Below are positions 1-28,682 of a DNA stretch of 64,000 bases, piece by piece. Position 1 is the first letter of the stretch. Every line of letters starts with the position of its first letter. The DNA comes from Drosophila pseudoobscura (Eukaryota; Arthropoda; Insecta; Diptera; Drosophilidae), in assembly GCF_009870125.1 (NCBI RefSeq), contig NC_046683.1, forward strand, positions 4,526,001 through 4,590,000, given 5' to 3'. The translations under genes were made by a program, and so were the position numbers. Under the pieces are notes generated by a model. That model saw nothing but the letters and a program-made list of their open reading frames with translations. It was not told where the DNA came from and ran no database searches.

Positions 1-17332
<17,332 letters not shown>

Positions 17333-19588
17333 CGCAACAGCTGCGCTCTGTTAATGTAAAATGCTCTTTCTACAGCGTACTGTACTGTTATTCGCATATG
17401 TATGTTTTGTTCGCTCTCGCTCGCTCTCAGGGTTGGAGCAGGCCTAAGTTAGTTTTTTTTTCGCAGCATTCAGCATAGGTAACGGAGCGTGATGGCAACA
17501 GAGCCTCAGCCAATCACACACACACGACCACAGCTACACTGACACACCGAAACACCCAAGAAAACACACACACACATGTATGTATGTATATGTAGCTACT
17601 ATGTGCATGGCGAAGGCAAAAGGCAAGAGAAAATATTTAGCATAAAAAGCAACAAAAAAAAAAACCAACAAGAAAATCCACTTTAAAACTATGCATAAAA
17701 TACCAGTTACGAGTATAATATTGTATTATGTATTATTGAAAAACAGCTCCAAAGACCCGTCCCAAAACCCATCCCCATCCCCCCTCCCCCCCACCCCTTC
17801 CAAGACATCCACGTAGAGAACAAATTTAATGGAAAAAATACAGTCGAGGCCCGGCAACAACAAATGAGAGGAATACTCGGTACTTAGTGAAATAAATCAA
17901 AATTTTGTGTCCCCTTTAACGTACCATAAAATACTTACGAGTCTTACGAGCATCTATGCGGATATCTATCAGATATACCTAGTTATAGCATAGCACTCCA
18001 TAATAGCAAGAGAGAGAGAGAGAGAGAGAGGCGAGTGGGGAAGGAGGAATGAAGCAATCAGAAGAAGGAAACTAGCAAAAAATAAAACAATGAAGCCGAA
18101 AGATTTAAAAAAAAACAAACATTTACTAAACTCGCGCAAGTGCACACACACACACACAGCCACACACACACGGTATAGATTAAACATATATATATATATA
18201 TACAGATATACATATATACAAGAGGAAAATAAACAAACAGTCGTAATCCTAGTAGCAATAACCCCATTCCAGGCAGCCGCCCTCCCCCTGCCCCCTGCCC
18301 CTTGCCCCACTTAGCAAAGAGTTTTTTTCGGTGGCCTGTTCTTAAGTAAAGTCTAGCATTAACTACGATTAGAGGAGGTTAGAGAGATGGGACCTTGGAG
18401 CTCGGAGTCCAGTCCGTTAAAACGCAATATACAATATACAAATACAAATATACAACAAAATTATAATCGTATGACGCGTCGGTTTGCGATAAGGACACGT
18501 CAGACCAGTGGGAGGAGTGGGAAACGAGGAGAGGAACTACTCGTAATCGTACTCTGTAATTGATGAAATTGAGTAAGAAAAAAACGCTTTTAGCGCGCGA
18601 CGCCACCCATAACATTAAATTAAACAAAAACCAAAAAACAAAAAAAAAACCAAAAACAAACAAAACAAAAAAACAAATACTAATTAAAGGTCGAAAGTGA
18701 AGGGGGAGGAGTCTCGATGCATACTTATGCGTACAACTAATCAACAAATAAAACATTTAGCTGCAATTGAACAATTTAAACTAATTTAATACGAACGGAA
18801 ATGAAAGGCAATACACGGTGACAGTGTGTTGGTGTGAGGAAGCGGAAGCGGAAGTTAATTTAGATTTAAGACAGTTTCGAGCATTCACACTCCACACTCC
18901 GCCCAACAATCCCCATCCCCTCTAATCAAGGCTCTATGATTGGTTTTCACTCCACTCTCCCCCTCCCCCTCCCCCTACCCGAACGCACTGCTTGAAGGAA
19001 TATCTCCACGTAGTACACACATACTACATACTACGGCCCCGCCCCCCTCCCAGTCCCCATCCGATTTGGATTGAATAGAACAAAAGCAAATCTATTTGTA
19101 TGTATTTCCATAGAGCTCCCTGCATACATATACATATACAAAATATATTTTTTTTTTTACTAACTAAAAGATACATTTATAAATTTAATGAACGTTGAGT
19201 TTTGTATCCATAAAAAACAAAAAGCTAATACAAAATTAGTTATATACAATACATATATATATATATATATATATACACAGACACACACACCGACACACAC
19301 ACACAACAGACCTGCAAATCTAATTTCCATAAAACTAAAAAATAAATAAATAAAGTTCCAATTTCCCCCATCCCTGCCCCTTGCCCCCTGCCCCTTCCCC
19401 AAACAAAATACACTTTTAGCGAATAATCTAAGTAAACCAAATACAGCAAACACTTTATTTATTATAACTATTGTAACTCTCACACACACACCCACACCCA
19501 CACACACACACACGAGGAAAAATAGAATAAAATAATATATAATTTGGAAAAACATTTAAGAAACAAAGATCTAGATATACATGTATGC

Positions 19589-19626
<38 letters not shown>

Positions 19627-20425
19627 AATAGTATATATGTGTATGTATATATATATATATATATATATATAGGGGCATACATACATATATAGTATATATT
19701 ATATATGAAGAACAATTTCAACGTTTCGCTTACAAAAAGAACAAATCCAAAACAAAAACAAAAAACCAAAAATGAAACTTAAATTTAACTAACAAATAAA
19801 CACAGAACAGAAAACCTAAAAAAAACTAATTGCAAATGAAAAATGAAAAATGAGATATGAGAAATGAAAAGTGGAAAATCAAATCAAGAAAGCCCCGAAA
19901 ATATTATTGAAAAATGAATACGAAATGGCGACAAAGAACAACACGACATAAAAACGTAAAGAGAACAACCTTAATTTAAAAACAATAAAAATTACAAACA
20001 AAAATATATATAAATGATTGCATTTCCCATGGGTTTCATTTCAAACAAGTAGCACCAAAAGGTGCTGGCCAGGCCTGAACCAGAGCGGGTCGGGTCGGGT
20101 CGGCTTGGGTGCCCTAGACTGCCTGGGGACTGGATATTACACTCTAATAGAGCCTACCAGTGAATGCCAGTATGTTGAGAGTGCCTTTCCAAGTACGGAC
20201 TAAAGATACATCAGATTGCATTCACAGCATTCGTGGCTTATTTGCCGAAAGGTAAGTATTCTTCCAGCCTGAAGAATTCAAGGCTATTCAAGGCATTCAC
20301 AGGCTCACCTGCTCCAGGCATAGCATACTTTTTGGGGCTCGACAAGGCAAGGCTTTGGGCCTCATACGAGCATATAATCTGCATAAATCGAGGGTGGTCA
20401 AGTGCTGCTCCAAGAGGTACTGGTC
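17333..20425 (+). other. sgg 3' UTR and intergenic AT-rich sequence
   Basis: Strongly A/T-rich with many AATAAA sites (for example near 17889 and 19984), an AG tract at 18009-18030, CA tracts, and long TA microsatellites at 18187-18202, 19254-19275, 19590-19622 and 19645-19671. Composition changes near 20025 to GC-richer, non-repetitive DNA with GGGTC repeats (20090-20105). No ORF here looks like a gene. Confidence 0.6.
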
Positions 20426-20790
20426 GACACCTGAGGATTGGGCCATCGAGAGGTCTCGAAAAGTCTCACCCACAGGATGAGCGGAAAGAACTATGGCAAT
20501 CCCGCGAATAGGGAGACAGCCTCCGGTGTTCTACAGGGGATACACCCTGCGATAGCCAGATAGTCCATGTCTGAGAGGCTCCGACCACCTGATCATCCAT
20601 GCCTCGTAGACACCGTAGGATGGGACCATCGCGAGGTCTCGAAATATAATGGAGCCTGAGAGACAAAGACAGGGCACCGTATCGGTACCCACAGAGTTAG
20701 AGGGACTATGGCAATAGGGGAACCTCCTCCGGTATGCTACAGGGGGTGCACCTGCGATTGCCAGATCGTCTATGCCTGAGAGGGTACTCA
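20426..20790. repeat. Diverged tandem duplication, about 183-nt unit
   Basis: Two head-to-tail copies start at 20426 and 20609, each beginning GACACC..AGGAT(T)GGG and CCATCGxGAGGTCTCGAAA. They then share ACTATGGCAAT, CTCCGGT.TxCTACAGGGG, CACC(C)TGCGAT and GCCAGAT.GTC.ATG.CTGAGAGG in the same order. Identity is clearly above chance but imperfect. It lies just 3' of HLH3B and codes for nothing recognisable. Confidence 0.8.
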
Positions 20791-20845
20791 CGACCCCCGA
20801 ACGCAGATCCCCGCCACAAACGAGCATTGAATAGTCGCACTCGAA

Positions 20846-20851
20846 TTTATT
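20846..20851 (-). terminator. HLH3B poly(A) signal AATAAA
   Basis: On the minus strand AATAAA occurs 77 nt past the HLH3B stop codon, a normal spacing for a 3' end signal. Confidence 0.6.
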
Positions 20852-20927
20852 TAACAGAAAAAAAAAGTTTTTTACTAGTATATAGCATTATTTATCTGAT
20901 GGTTGCTGCCGATCCTTGGCTTTGCAC

Positions 20928-22087
20928 CTACGTCCTGCGTCGCTTGACCACACTCAGGTCGGTGGGCAGGCCGAGGCCGCCCTCCAGCTTGACCCGCCGC
21001 TTGCTGCTCCTGCCGCCGGACGAGGCGGTTGTCGTCGGCTTGACTGCGGCCAGAACCCGGGCCTCGGCCACCGCCACCGTCATGGCGGATGGCGGATCGG
21101 GGAAGGTGGTGGCCTGCTGCTGGAGCTCCGTTTTGATGATTGCTTCGGGGGCAATCATGAGCAGATCGTTGCCTCCGTTGCCACCGTTGCGCTGCTGCTG
21201 CTGCTGGTGTCCGTCCAGGCGTTCGCACTTGATGTGCCGGAAGGCGGACAGAGCGGCTGACGCCTCTGCTGCGTCCGGAGCGTGGCCGTTGGCCATGTGG
21301 TTGTCGTTGTTGTTCTGCTCCTGCCCTTGCCCGTGTCCGTGCCCGTGCCCGTGCCCGTCTTGGCGCTGTTGCCAGTCGAGGATGCCGGTCAGCAGCTTGA
21401 TGTACTTGATGGCCGAGCGCAGGATCTCGTTCTTCGACAGCTTCTTGTCCGGCGGATGCGTCGGTACCAGCTTGCGCAGCTCCGCGAAGGCCCCGGACAC
21501 GTTTTGCTGGCGCCAGCGCTCGCGGGTGTTGGTGAACACCTTACGGACGCCACCGCCAGTCCCGGCGGAGGCGCCGTTGCCGTTCGCCGTGCCCGTCAGC
21601 TGTCCGTTGCGACAGGGCGAGGTCCGGGAGCTGGCGAAGGGATTGCCACAGCCACTGCCGCTGCGCGGGGAGTTGGACAGGGAGCGACAGCCTGCAGGAA
21701 GGCCGGTAAGTGTAAGGAGTCAGGGTCAGGGCGAGGGTCAGTGCACTTACCATCCGCCTGATTGCCGTTCAGCACGATGTAGTCCCGCAGATCCTCCTCA
21801 TCCTCCTCGGTGTCGTTCAGCGAGAAGTCCGACAAGTCGCCGTCTCCGTCCGAAATGGACTCCGTCTTGGGCTGCAGATAGGGCGTGGCATGCCGCAGCA
21901 GGGCCGGCGGCTGGCGTGCCCCAGCCCCAGCTCCAGCTGAAGCAGTGGCGTTGGCAGGTGCCGGCCTGGGCGAGCCGTTGGCCTCCTCCCGTCGGCCGTT
22001 GCTGCCGGCGGCCGAGCTGGCGCTGGAGGCCGTGCTCCGCTCATCCGCGTTGTCCGATCCGTTCGAGCTGCTCGGTAGCCAGGCCAT
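20928..22087 (-). CDS. HLH3B: HLH3B, TAL1/SCL-type bHLH transcription factor
   Basis: Two coding exons: 22087-21751, then 21691-20928, with a 59-nt GT-AG intron. Phase 1 joins ...NQAD-G-CRSLSN; the product is 366 aa. Residues about 164-215 form a class II bHLH domain ([44 protein letters not shown]), nearly identical to vertebrate TAL1/LYL1, which dimerise with E-proteins to bind E-boxes in the nucleus. The N-terminus is Ser/Ala-rich with an acidic stretch ([12 protein letters not shown]) around residues 90-100. The C-terminus has a His/Gly repeat and ends VVKRRRT. In D. melanogaster HLH3B also lies next to sgg at 3B, which supports orthology. Confidence 0.95.
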
Positions 22088-22301
22088 TTTCGACGTCCGG
22101 AGTGCTCAAAGACCAGCAGGGAAATGAGCAGCGAACAGCCAGCAGCCAGCCATCCCCCGTGCGAAGGAGGCGGGACTAGAGCCAGCGACAAACAACCCCC
22201 GTAGAGCGAGGCATACAGAAAAGGGGAGGATGCTGCGCCCAGGCCGGACGGCTCAGGACGCAGGACGGAGGACGCAGGACGGAGGACGCAGGACGGCGCA
22301 C

Positions 22302-22943
22302 TCACTGGTAATGCTTCTTGACGGCCAGCCCGGGCTTTTTGGACTTCTCCGCCGCATCCCCGACCTGTCCGTCCAGCCCCTTGACCCCGGCTACAGATAG
22401 CAGCGAGGAAGTGGAGCCCATGGCCGTGGCCATTGTGGAGAGACTGCACGCGGCGAGACTGAGACGCATGGCCGGCGACGGATTCACGAAGATCATCTTG
22501 TCCGGCGTCTCCTCGGGCGTGCGACCGGCTAGGCGGGGCGCCTTGAAGACGTAGATGGTGGGCGTCATTTTGGGGTCCGTATACTCCACCTGCATCTCGA
22601 TGGGAAAGTCGGTGACCAGCACCTCGGTGATCTCGAAGGGGGCGCTGTCGGCCACCTGCAGACGCAGCGGCAGTCGCGGCGACATCCGGAACGTGACGCG
22701 GCGGACGAACTTCTCCATGCTGACATTGTCCTGCTGGCGCAGGTAGACGCACCAGGTGTGCTCGAACAGGGAGGGTATGTCGGGGTCGCTCCACTCCATG
22801 CGGCAGCCCAGCACGATGTCCTTGACGATCACACAGCGCCCGGACAGCTGGAAGAGGGCGCTGCTCGGACCCTTGTTGCAGCTAATCCGCTGGCAGTCGT
22901 CGACCACGTTCTGGTGCCGCATGGCGCTCCTGTAGCTCATCAT
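22302..22943 (-). CDS. YEATS-domain-like protein, copy 1
   Basis: The open frame runs from 23096; the first convincing start is the ATG pair at 22943/22940 (MMSYRSAMRHQ), because upstream residues are a Pro-His repeat. The protein is about 213 aa. EHTWCVYLRQQ, VRRVTFRMSP, APFEITEVLVTDFPIEMQVEYTD and PTIYVFKAP align in order with YEATS folds such as GAS41, readers of acylated histone lysine. The reader aromatic expected at TGWGEF is replaced (EVLVTDF). A GT donor (ACCA|GTGAGT) overlaps the stop codon, so a further 3' exon is possible. D. melanogaster has a YEATS gene of unnamed CG type near HLH3B (CG2652, from memory). Confidence 0.75.
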   Translation of the reverse strand: MMSYRSAMRHQNVVDDCQRISCNKGPSSALFQLSGRCVIVKDIVLGCRMEWSDPDIPSLFEHTWCVYLRQQDNVSMEKFVRRVTFRMSPRLPLRLQVADSAPFEITEVLVTDFPIEMQVEYTDPKMTPTIYVFKAPRLAGRTPEETPDKMIFVNPSPAMRLSLAACSLSTMATAMGSTSSLLSVAGVKGLDGQVGDAAEKSKKPGLAVKKHYQ

Positions 22944-23661
22944 CCTGTCTGCGAGATGTCCCCGAGATCTGTGGCGATGTGCGGCGTTTGGTGGGTGCGG
23001 GTGCGGGTGCGGCTGTGGGTGCGGCTGTGGGTGTGGGAGCACTTGCTGGTACCCAAAACAGGGCAGCACGAAATCAAATAAACCGAAAATTTGCAATTTA
23101 ATCGTATAGCTAGAGCACTAGAAACATTTCGAGAAGTGGTTGAGAACTGAATGACTGAAGGCACCAAAGTCTCGGCCAACTGGGGTTTGGAGTCCGGCCG
23201 GATTGCCACGAAAGGCAAAGGGGGTTCCGTTCCGGGCAAAGCCCTGTATCTTATCAGCAGCGAGGGCCGCGAAGGAAAAAAAAAGACAGCCAGAAGAAGG
23301 TCCGGCAAAACTTTTCCAAAAGCGTGAAAATTTCCACGGAAATTTGCCTACGCGGATTCCCTTCACGCCCCATGCCACGCCTAATTGTCCCATCCTCCTC
23401 ATCCAGATTGGGGTCCGGCCTCTGGGGGGAGGTCGGAACTGCGCAGACTCGCGGGGGCGGAGCCACGGGGCCAGCTACCCCCACAAAACCCAGGACCCAG
23501 GGACCCAGGAAATCTTTTACGGTGTAAATTTATATTTGGAGAGTCACTTGGATTTTGAGCCGTGCGAACAGGAACAAGTGCAGTGTTGAAAGCAGACTAC
23601 CACCGCTCAGAGATCATCGGGTCATGGGGTCATCCGGTCGTCGGGTCGTCGGGTCGTCGGT

Positions 23662-24339
23662 TCATGGAGTCGTTGTGTCATTGTTTCGTTTTGGCGGATT
23701 GATCAAGTACCGCGGGTGCTTCAGGAGGGACCTGCGGGCGCGCCACAGCTCGCGCTGCAGGTACTCGGCCTGTTCCTCGGGATCCGGGTTATCCTTTGTG
23801 AGGTCGACGGGCTTTGGCGTGAAGCGCAGCATCCGCTTCATGCGGGGCGACGGATTCACAAAGATGATGGTCTGCACCCGCTTGTTGAGGGAGTAAATCT
23901 GCGGGACACCGTCGACGGGCACCGTGATGAGGTGCCGCACAATGCTGCAGGTGTGGTAGCGGACCCTGAAGATCAGCGTGATGATCACCTTCAGGTTCCC
24001 GCAGCAGTAGGAGCTGACGGTGAAGGGCCCACGCTCCACGACCTCCACGTATTCGGGGCACGGACCGAGAAACCGGAACACGGCCTTTGCCACAAAATCG
24101 GACACCCGAGGCAGTTGCGGGTTCCGCTGACCACCGGCCGCGTTGGGGTTCTCGTTTTCGTACATGCTCCTGAGGTACACCTGGAAGTGGTGACTCCACT
24201 CTCCGATCGGCTCCTCCAGGCGCCGCGCGAAACTCCCGATGACGATCTTCTTCTCAACCTCCAGCCGCCTTCCGCTGGTGCGGTGATCCCGCAGATTGCG
24301 GCTGTATGCGATTTCATTCGGCGCGTCCATCGTTGCCAA
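23662..24339 (-). CDS. YEATS-domain-like protein, copy 2
   Basis: Single-exon 225-aa ORF starting at ATG 24339 (MATMDAPNEIAYSRN). KKIVIGSFARRL, GEWSHHFQVYLRS, KAVFRFLG, GPFTVSSYCCGNLKVIITLIFRV and QTIIFVNPSPRMKRML mirror the strand order of the neighbouring YEATS-like gene. The two share the distinctive IFVNPSPxM(R/K) segment. It is therefore a local paralogue in the same orientation, about 720 nt upstream. The aromatic cage segment (GWG in GAS41) reads YCCG here, so acyl-lysine reading is doubtful. The C-terminus is basic (RRSLLKHPRYLINPPKRN). Function unknown; testis chromatin is a guess by analogy only. Confidence 0.8.
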   Translation of the reverse strand: MATMDAPNEIAYSRNLRDHRTSGRRLEVEKKIVIGSFARRLEEPIGEWSHHFQVYLRSMYENENPNAAGGQRNPQLPRVSDFVAKAVFRFLGPCPEYVEVVERGPFTVSSYCCGNLKVIITLIFRVRYHTCSIVRHLITVPVDGVPQIYSLNKRVQTIIFVNPSPRMKRMLRFTPKPVDLTKDNPDPEEQAEYLQRELWRARRSLLKHPRYLINPPKRNNDTTTP

Positions 24340-25540
24340 GTTCCTGCTGCCGGAATAGCCAGACTAGGGGAATGCTTCCGAAGTGTGAACTGTGAATGAT
24401 ATGTGGAGCTGTACTGAAAGACGATGACATATGCTGCACAGCCTAGACAGCCTGCTGGTCTCCTGCTGCCAGGGCCAATGATGGTTGTTCACCTGAGGCG
24501 GCTACTGTCCTCTAATCGCCTCTGATATTCATGAGCAGGTCTCAGTGGCACACGCGCCACATCATCACATTGACATTAGACCAGGGCCAGGGCTAGGGCC
24601 AGTGCCAGTGCCTGGGGCCTGAGAACCCAATCCTAATCCAGCTCTCAGTCGATCGACCGCGCGCGCTCTCACTCACAGGAGATGCAATGGGAGGCAGATC
24701 CGAGTAGAGCAACCCTCAATGGGATGCCACTAAGCGGCTTAGCGGCAATCAAATCAGATCAAATCAAAACTACCCAAAAATAAGGAGTCAAAAGTCAGCG
24801 CCACCCGTCGCGAGCATCAAAATCAAATTAGCAGCAGTTTGGTGGCTAATTCTTTATCATTCAGTGGCATGCCTGCCTGGCGGACTGGTTGCCAGTATTG
24901 GGGATGGGATGGCGCGTGTGTGGCGACACCGATAAGAGGCAAGCGTCGGCAAACAACCACACGTGGCCCACCGCCACAGCTGGGAGCATTGGGAGTGGCC
25001 AGGGATAAATGGATTTTCACACCCACTCGACACTGCGACACTGGCACGAGGCGGGCCACAGCCAAGAGCACACGCGGGGGCAGGTCCAACCAAGCCGCCA
25101 ATTAATAAAATTCAATTACCGGAGGCCGCCGCAAGCCGATGCCGGAGTCCGATAAAAATCCAATATACGCGTATTCCCGCCAGTGGGCCTGGGCAAGTGT
25201 CCTGCAAGTGTTGAAGGACTCATCTGAAAGCTGGCAACAAATTGAAATGAACGTGTAACTTTTATGTCATCGCATACATTAAAATGAAACTGTTGGGACT
25301 GTTACACTGTGCAGATTGAAAGACTATCCGCTATCGTGGCACCATCCAGAGGATCTTCTCCAGTAGAAGCCCACTCAGCGGGGCTCCCTTATGCGGCCAA
25401 CGCTTTCCGAATATGCTATGATATTATTTGGACTACAAATAATTGACTTATTGATGCATTAACACAAACTTGACACCTACATATGTATGTATGTATATCA
25501 GGGTAATTTAACTTTAATTTTATTTTAACTCAACCACAAA
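24340..25540. other. Intergenic sequence, no gene seen
   Basis: Unique-looking DNA upstream of the YEATS pair, with a GGGCCAGTGCCAGT repeat near 24585-24620. ORFs in all frames are short and low quality. It likely contains the promoter of the 24339 gene but I see no strong core element. Confidence 0.5.
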
Positions 25541-26030
25541 TTTGGCTCGGAAAAAATTGGCCGGAAACGAGCGGGAACGCTGCGAGTTGCTGCGGCGACC
25601 GCAACTCTACATTTATACCCGATACTTAGTCAGTACGGCTCCCCTCCACCAGGCGGCGCTAACATTGCACGAGTGCGTGCGAGAGAGACAGAAAACCAGT
25701 CTGGTTTCATGTAGTCGGGCGCTGCGCAGCGACTGAAAATTGATTTCTTACTTTTGGCTATAATAATAATTCGATCTGATCCAGATTCGGCAATCTGATA
25801 GATATGGTCGTTTTCTATGATTGTGCGTTCTTAATTTTCTCGTATCTTCCACAGATTTTCGTCCTTTTCGCTGGCCGAAGGGGGTGAGGCGAAATTTCTA
25901 AATATACGTGCAATAGTGACATATTACAGAAGTTTGGAAGAATATACTTTATGGGGTCGGAAACGCTTCCTTCTGGACGCTACACACATCGAATTTCAAC
26001 ACAAATCTAATACCCATTTTGAGTACAAAA
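25541..26030 (+). mobile_element. DINE-1/ISY-like Helitron (non-autonomous), near full length
   Basis: About 490 nt with the hallmarks of this family: TTTATACCCGATACTTAGTC near the left side, GGCGCTGCGCAGCG, a GATCTGATCCAGATTCGGCA segment, TACTTTATGGGGTCGGAAAC, CGCTTCCTTCTG, and a right end CTAATACCCATTTTGAGTAC that forms an inverted repeat with the left side. It matches what I remember of the abundant obscura-group element. It carries no transposase, and a GAGAGAGACAGAAA stretch lies inside it at about 25680-25693. Confidence 0.75.
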
Positions 26031-26186
26031 ATTATTAAAATGATCTGTCTTACCGACCGAAACATAAAATTAACTTGGAAAAACTTTCGTTTTTCCGGGA
26101 AAAAAAAGTAAAATGCTATGGCCCAAAAAATTATCCTTCTCAATTGATGCGAAGAAATGTTGATCCAATATGGAGACAATTCGTAA

Positions 26187-26500
26187 TTAGGAACAGAAGT
26201 TCTGGACATTCGTGGTGACGGCGATACTGGCAGATATTTTGGTAAATGCGGTTTTGGTGGACACCTCCAAGTCCCAGACGCAGATGGTGTGCTCCTGGCT
26301 GGTGGTGCACAGACCATTCCAGGGGGCTGTCTCGAGGGCGAACAAGGAATCACAACCCTCAAAGAACTCTTTAATTGGATTAACATGCATGTTCATGGAG
26401 TGCTGGAGAACTCAACCCTAAATCCACTTAAAATATCTTGATGATTCTGCAGATTGTAGATGGTTGCATAACTGTAGAGCTATATACATATCCAAAGAAC
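26187..26500 (-). pseudogene. WD-repeat-like relic
   Basis: On the minus strand, the frame 26396-26187 reads MNMHVNPIKEFFEGCDSLFA... with a WD40-like core ...TTSQEHTICVWDLEVST. An adjacent frame upstream (26500-26400) reads YATIYNLQNHQDILSGF before a stop and an apparent frame change. The WD signature (H-x3-VWDL) is clear but short, and stops bound it on both sides, so I read it as a decayed gene copy beside the Helitron. The parent gene is not identified. Confidence 0.4.
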
Positions 26501-26539
26501 TCCTCAAGGTATTTATAATGTATTATTAATCAATCAATC

Positions 26540-26984
26540 TGCGGAAATTGATTTATTGAGCGGAAAGCACGGGGAGAAAGTACACGACGACAGTGTGGCA
26601 GGCACCAGTGGCTCCTATAGGCACAAACGCCAACCAAGAGATTGGGGAGGTCGAGGTTCCCACTGCAACACAGGCTCAGGAGGTCGATCCACCGAACTCC
26701 GAACCCAGTATATCTATCCTATGAGATGGTGATCCTGCAATGTGGATATCCAGAGCTCCATTTTGAATGAGATTGACCGAGATGTCCAATCAGTTGGTAT
26801 ATTGTGCGACCTGAGGGCTTGAGAGCACCCAGCCCTGGGATGACTGGCTTGCAAAAATGTAATCCCCTTAAATTTCTACAAAAAGGGAATTCCCCTAAAT
26901 CTATCTACAATCTATCTATCTGCTACCTACAATAGGTCCGACAAGTAAATTTGCTTTTATGTACATATGTACATATGTATGTAT
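26540..26984. other. Low-information intergenic sequence, possibly decayed coding
   Basis: The + frame from 26585 gives a coherent stretch (TTVWQAPVAPIGTNANQEIG, then EVEVPTATQAQEVDPPN) broken by stops. It may be another fossil piece. Nothing nameable. Confidence 0.25.
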
Positions 26985-27075
26985 ACTTTATGGGGTCGGA
27001 AACGCTTCCTTCTGGGCGTTACACACATATGTATGTACATTTTCCCCAAAAATCGAATTTACCCACTACTCTTTT
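26985..27075 (+). mobile_element. DINE-1/ISY-like Helitron 3' fragment
   Basis: Repeats the right-hand part of the 25541-26030 element: TACTTTATGGGGTCGGAAAC, CGCTTCCTTCTGGGCGTTAC, ACACAT..., then TTTTTGAGTAT at the end. Truncated on the left. Confidence 0.65.
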
Positions 27076-27900
27076 TGAGTATCGTGTATAATATATGTAC
27101 ATATGTATAGTCTGTGGCCGAGGCGTATTTTTATATTTTTATAATCTTGCAATCGTAAGTAACTCAATCAGGCAACTCCTTTTAGACTTTCGTGGAATGA
27201 AACTTTTGAAATTGAAATTTTGACTAATTGACTATATTCGTGATCAGCATCAATCCATCTCGTCTGTCCATCTTGTTTGTTCTTGCTTAAACCTTTTTTT
27301 AGATTAAATGTACATGTAACTAAAGTAAGTGTTTAAAATAAGCCAGTCAATTAGAAAATAGGTTAATTAATCGGATAAAATTATGTGGGCATGGCTAAAT
27401 GTTCTATCTAGCATATAATATTTGACGGAACATTAAAATGAAGCAATATGGTTTCCAATCGTTGACGGAGAACGATTAACCTATTATAAGCCAAGGGAGG
27501 AATCTCAATTCTCCACCGAAAATAATGAAAATTTAATAACATTAGGTGAACTGGTGTTTTTTTAAGTTCACAGGAAAAATGGCATGGATCTACAAGAAGA
27601 ATTTACAATCGTTAATATTTTCCGCCATTTACCTCAATTGACCTACATATTTAAATATAGGGGGCTGAAGTGGGCTAAGTTCGTTTTTCATCATGACGAG
27701 ACGCTATATTGTTGTTGTGGAGCAAAAACAGCAATCGCCGTCCCAGGAAAACAAGTCAAGTATTTAGAATAAGGCAGTTAAGTAGTAAATTAATTTATTC
27801 ATTAGATAAAATTATGTGGGCAGGACTGAGAGATCTAGAAAGCTAGTAATATTCGACGGAATATCAAAAACGAGAAATATGTAAAATAGAACTTGAATTC

Positions 27901-28105
27901 GTCAGTATATTTACGGTATATTTTTAAAATGAGACGGTATATTTCGATATATTTCTGAGGGTCGGACCGTATACCTTATCGATAAATCCGCGGTCACACT
28001 GGTCTCTACGGAAACAGTTTCTGCGCGTCGTTGTTTTAATTTAAGAGCCGTTAAGCAGGCAAAATTTGCCCAAGTGTTCGTTTAAATATTTGACTATTTG
28101 AGAGG
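27901..28105 (+). promoter_or_regulatory. Core promoter plus noncoding first exon, copy 1
   Basis: Motif 6 (GTCAGTATATTT, 27901-27912), DRE (TATCGATA, 27977-27984) and Motif 1 (CGGTCACACTG, 27991-28001) match the published Drosophila housekeeping-promoter consensus elements exactly. About 105 nt past Motif 1 lies a good 5' splice site (GAGAGG|GTAAGT, intron from 28106). The layout is a TATA-less promoter, a short untranslated exon, then an intron, probably leading to the acceptor at 29884 before the ATG at 29891. Confidence 0.65.
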
Positions 28106-28291
28106 GTAAGTTGGAAAGGCCACAAAATATTCATATTGCAATCAAAGCATGTATTAAGTATGATCCAGTTAAGTAGAAAAATTATTCATGAATCGTATAA
28201 AATTTTATGGGCATGGCTAAATGTGCTATTTAGCTGAAAATATTCCACGGAAGATCAAAAACGAGGAATATGTAAAATAGAACTTGAATTC

Positions 28292-28496
28292 GTCAGTATA
28301 TTTACGGTATATTTTTAAAATGAGACGGTATATTTCGATATATTTCTGAGGGTTGGACCGTATACCTTATCGATAAATCCGCGGTCACACTGGTCTCTAC
28401 GGAAACAGTTTCTGCGCGTCGTTGTTTTAATTTAAGAGCCGTTAAGCAGGCAAATTTTGCACAAGTGTTTGTTTAATTATTTGATTATTTGAGAGG
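28292..28496 (+). promoter_or_regulatory. Core promoter plus noncoding first exon, copy 2
   Basis: Same arrangement: Motif 6 at 28292-28303, DRE 28368-28375, Motif 1 28382-28392, donor GAGAGG|GTAAGT with intron from 28497. All core elements are unchanged from copy 1. Confidence 0.65.
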
Positions 28497-28682
28497 GTAA
28501 GTTGGAAAGGCCACAAAATATTCATATTGCAATCAAAGCATGTATTAAGTATGATCCAGTTAAGTAGAAAAATTATTCATGAATCGTATAAAATTTTATG
28601 GGCATGGCTAAATGTGCTATATAGCTGAAAATATTCCACGGAAGATCAAAAACGAGGAATATGTAAAATAGAACTTGAATTC

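Noticed and set aside
20734-22179. 481-codon + strand ORF
   Set aside because: It is antisense to HLH3B; its frame is open because the bHLH gene is GC-rich. Composition is Arg/Pro/Cys-rich with no domain.
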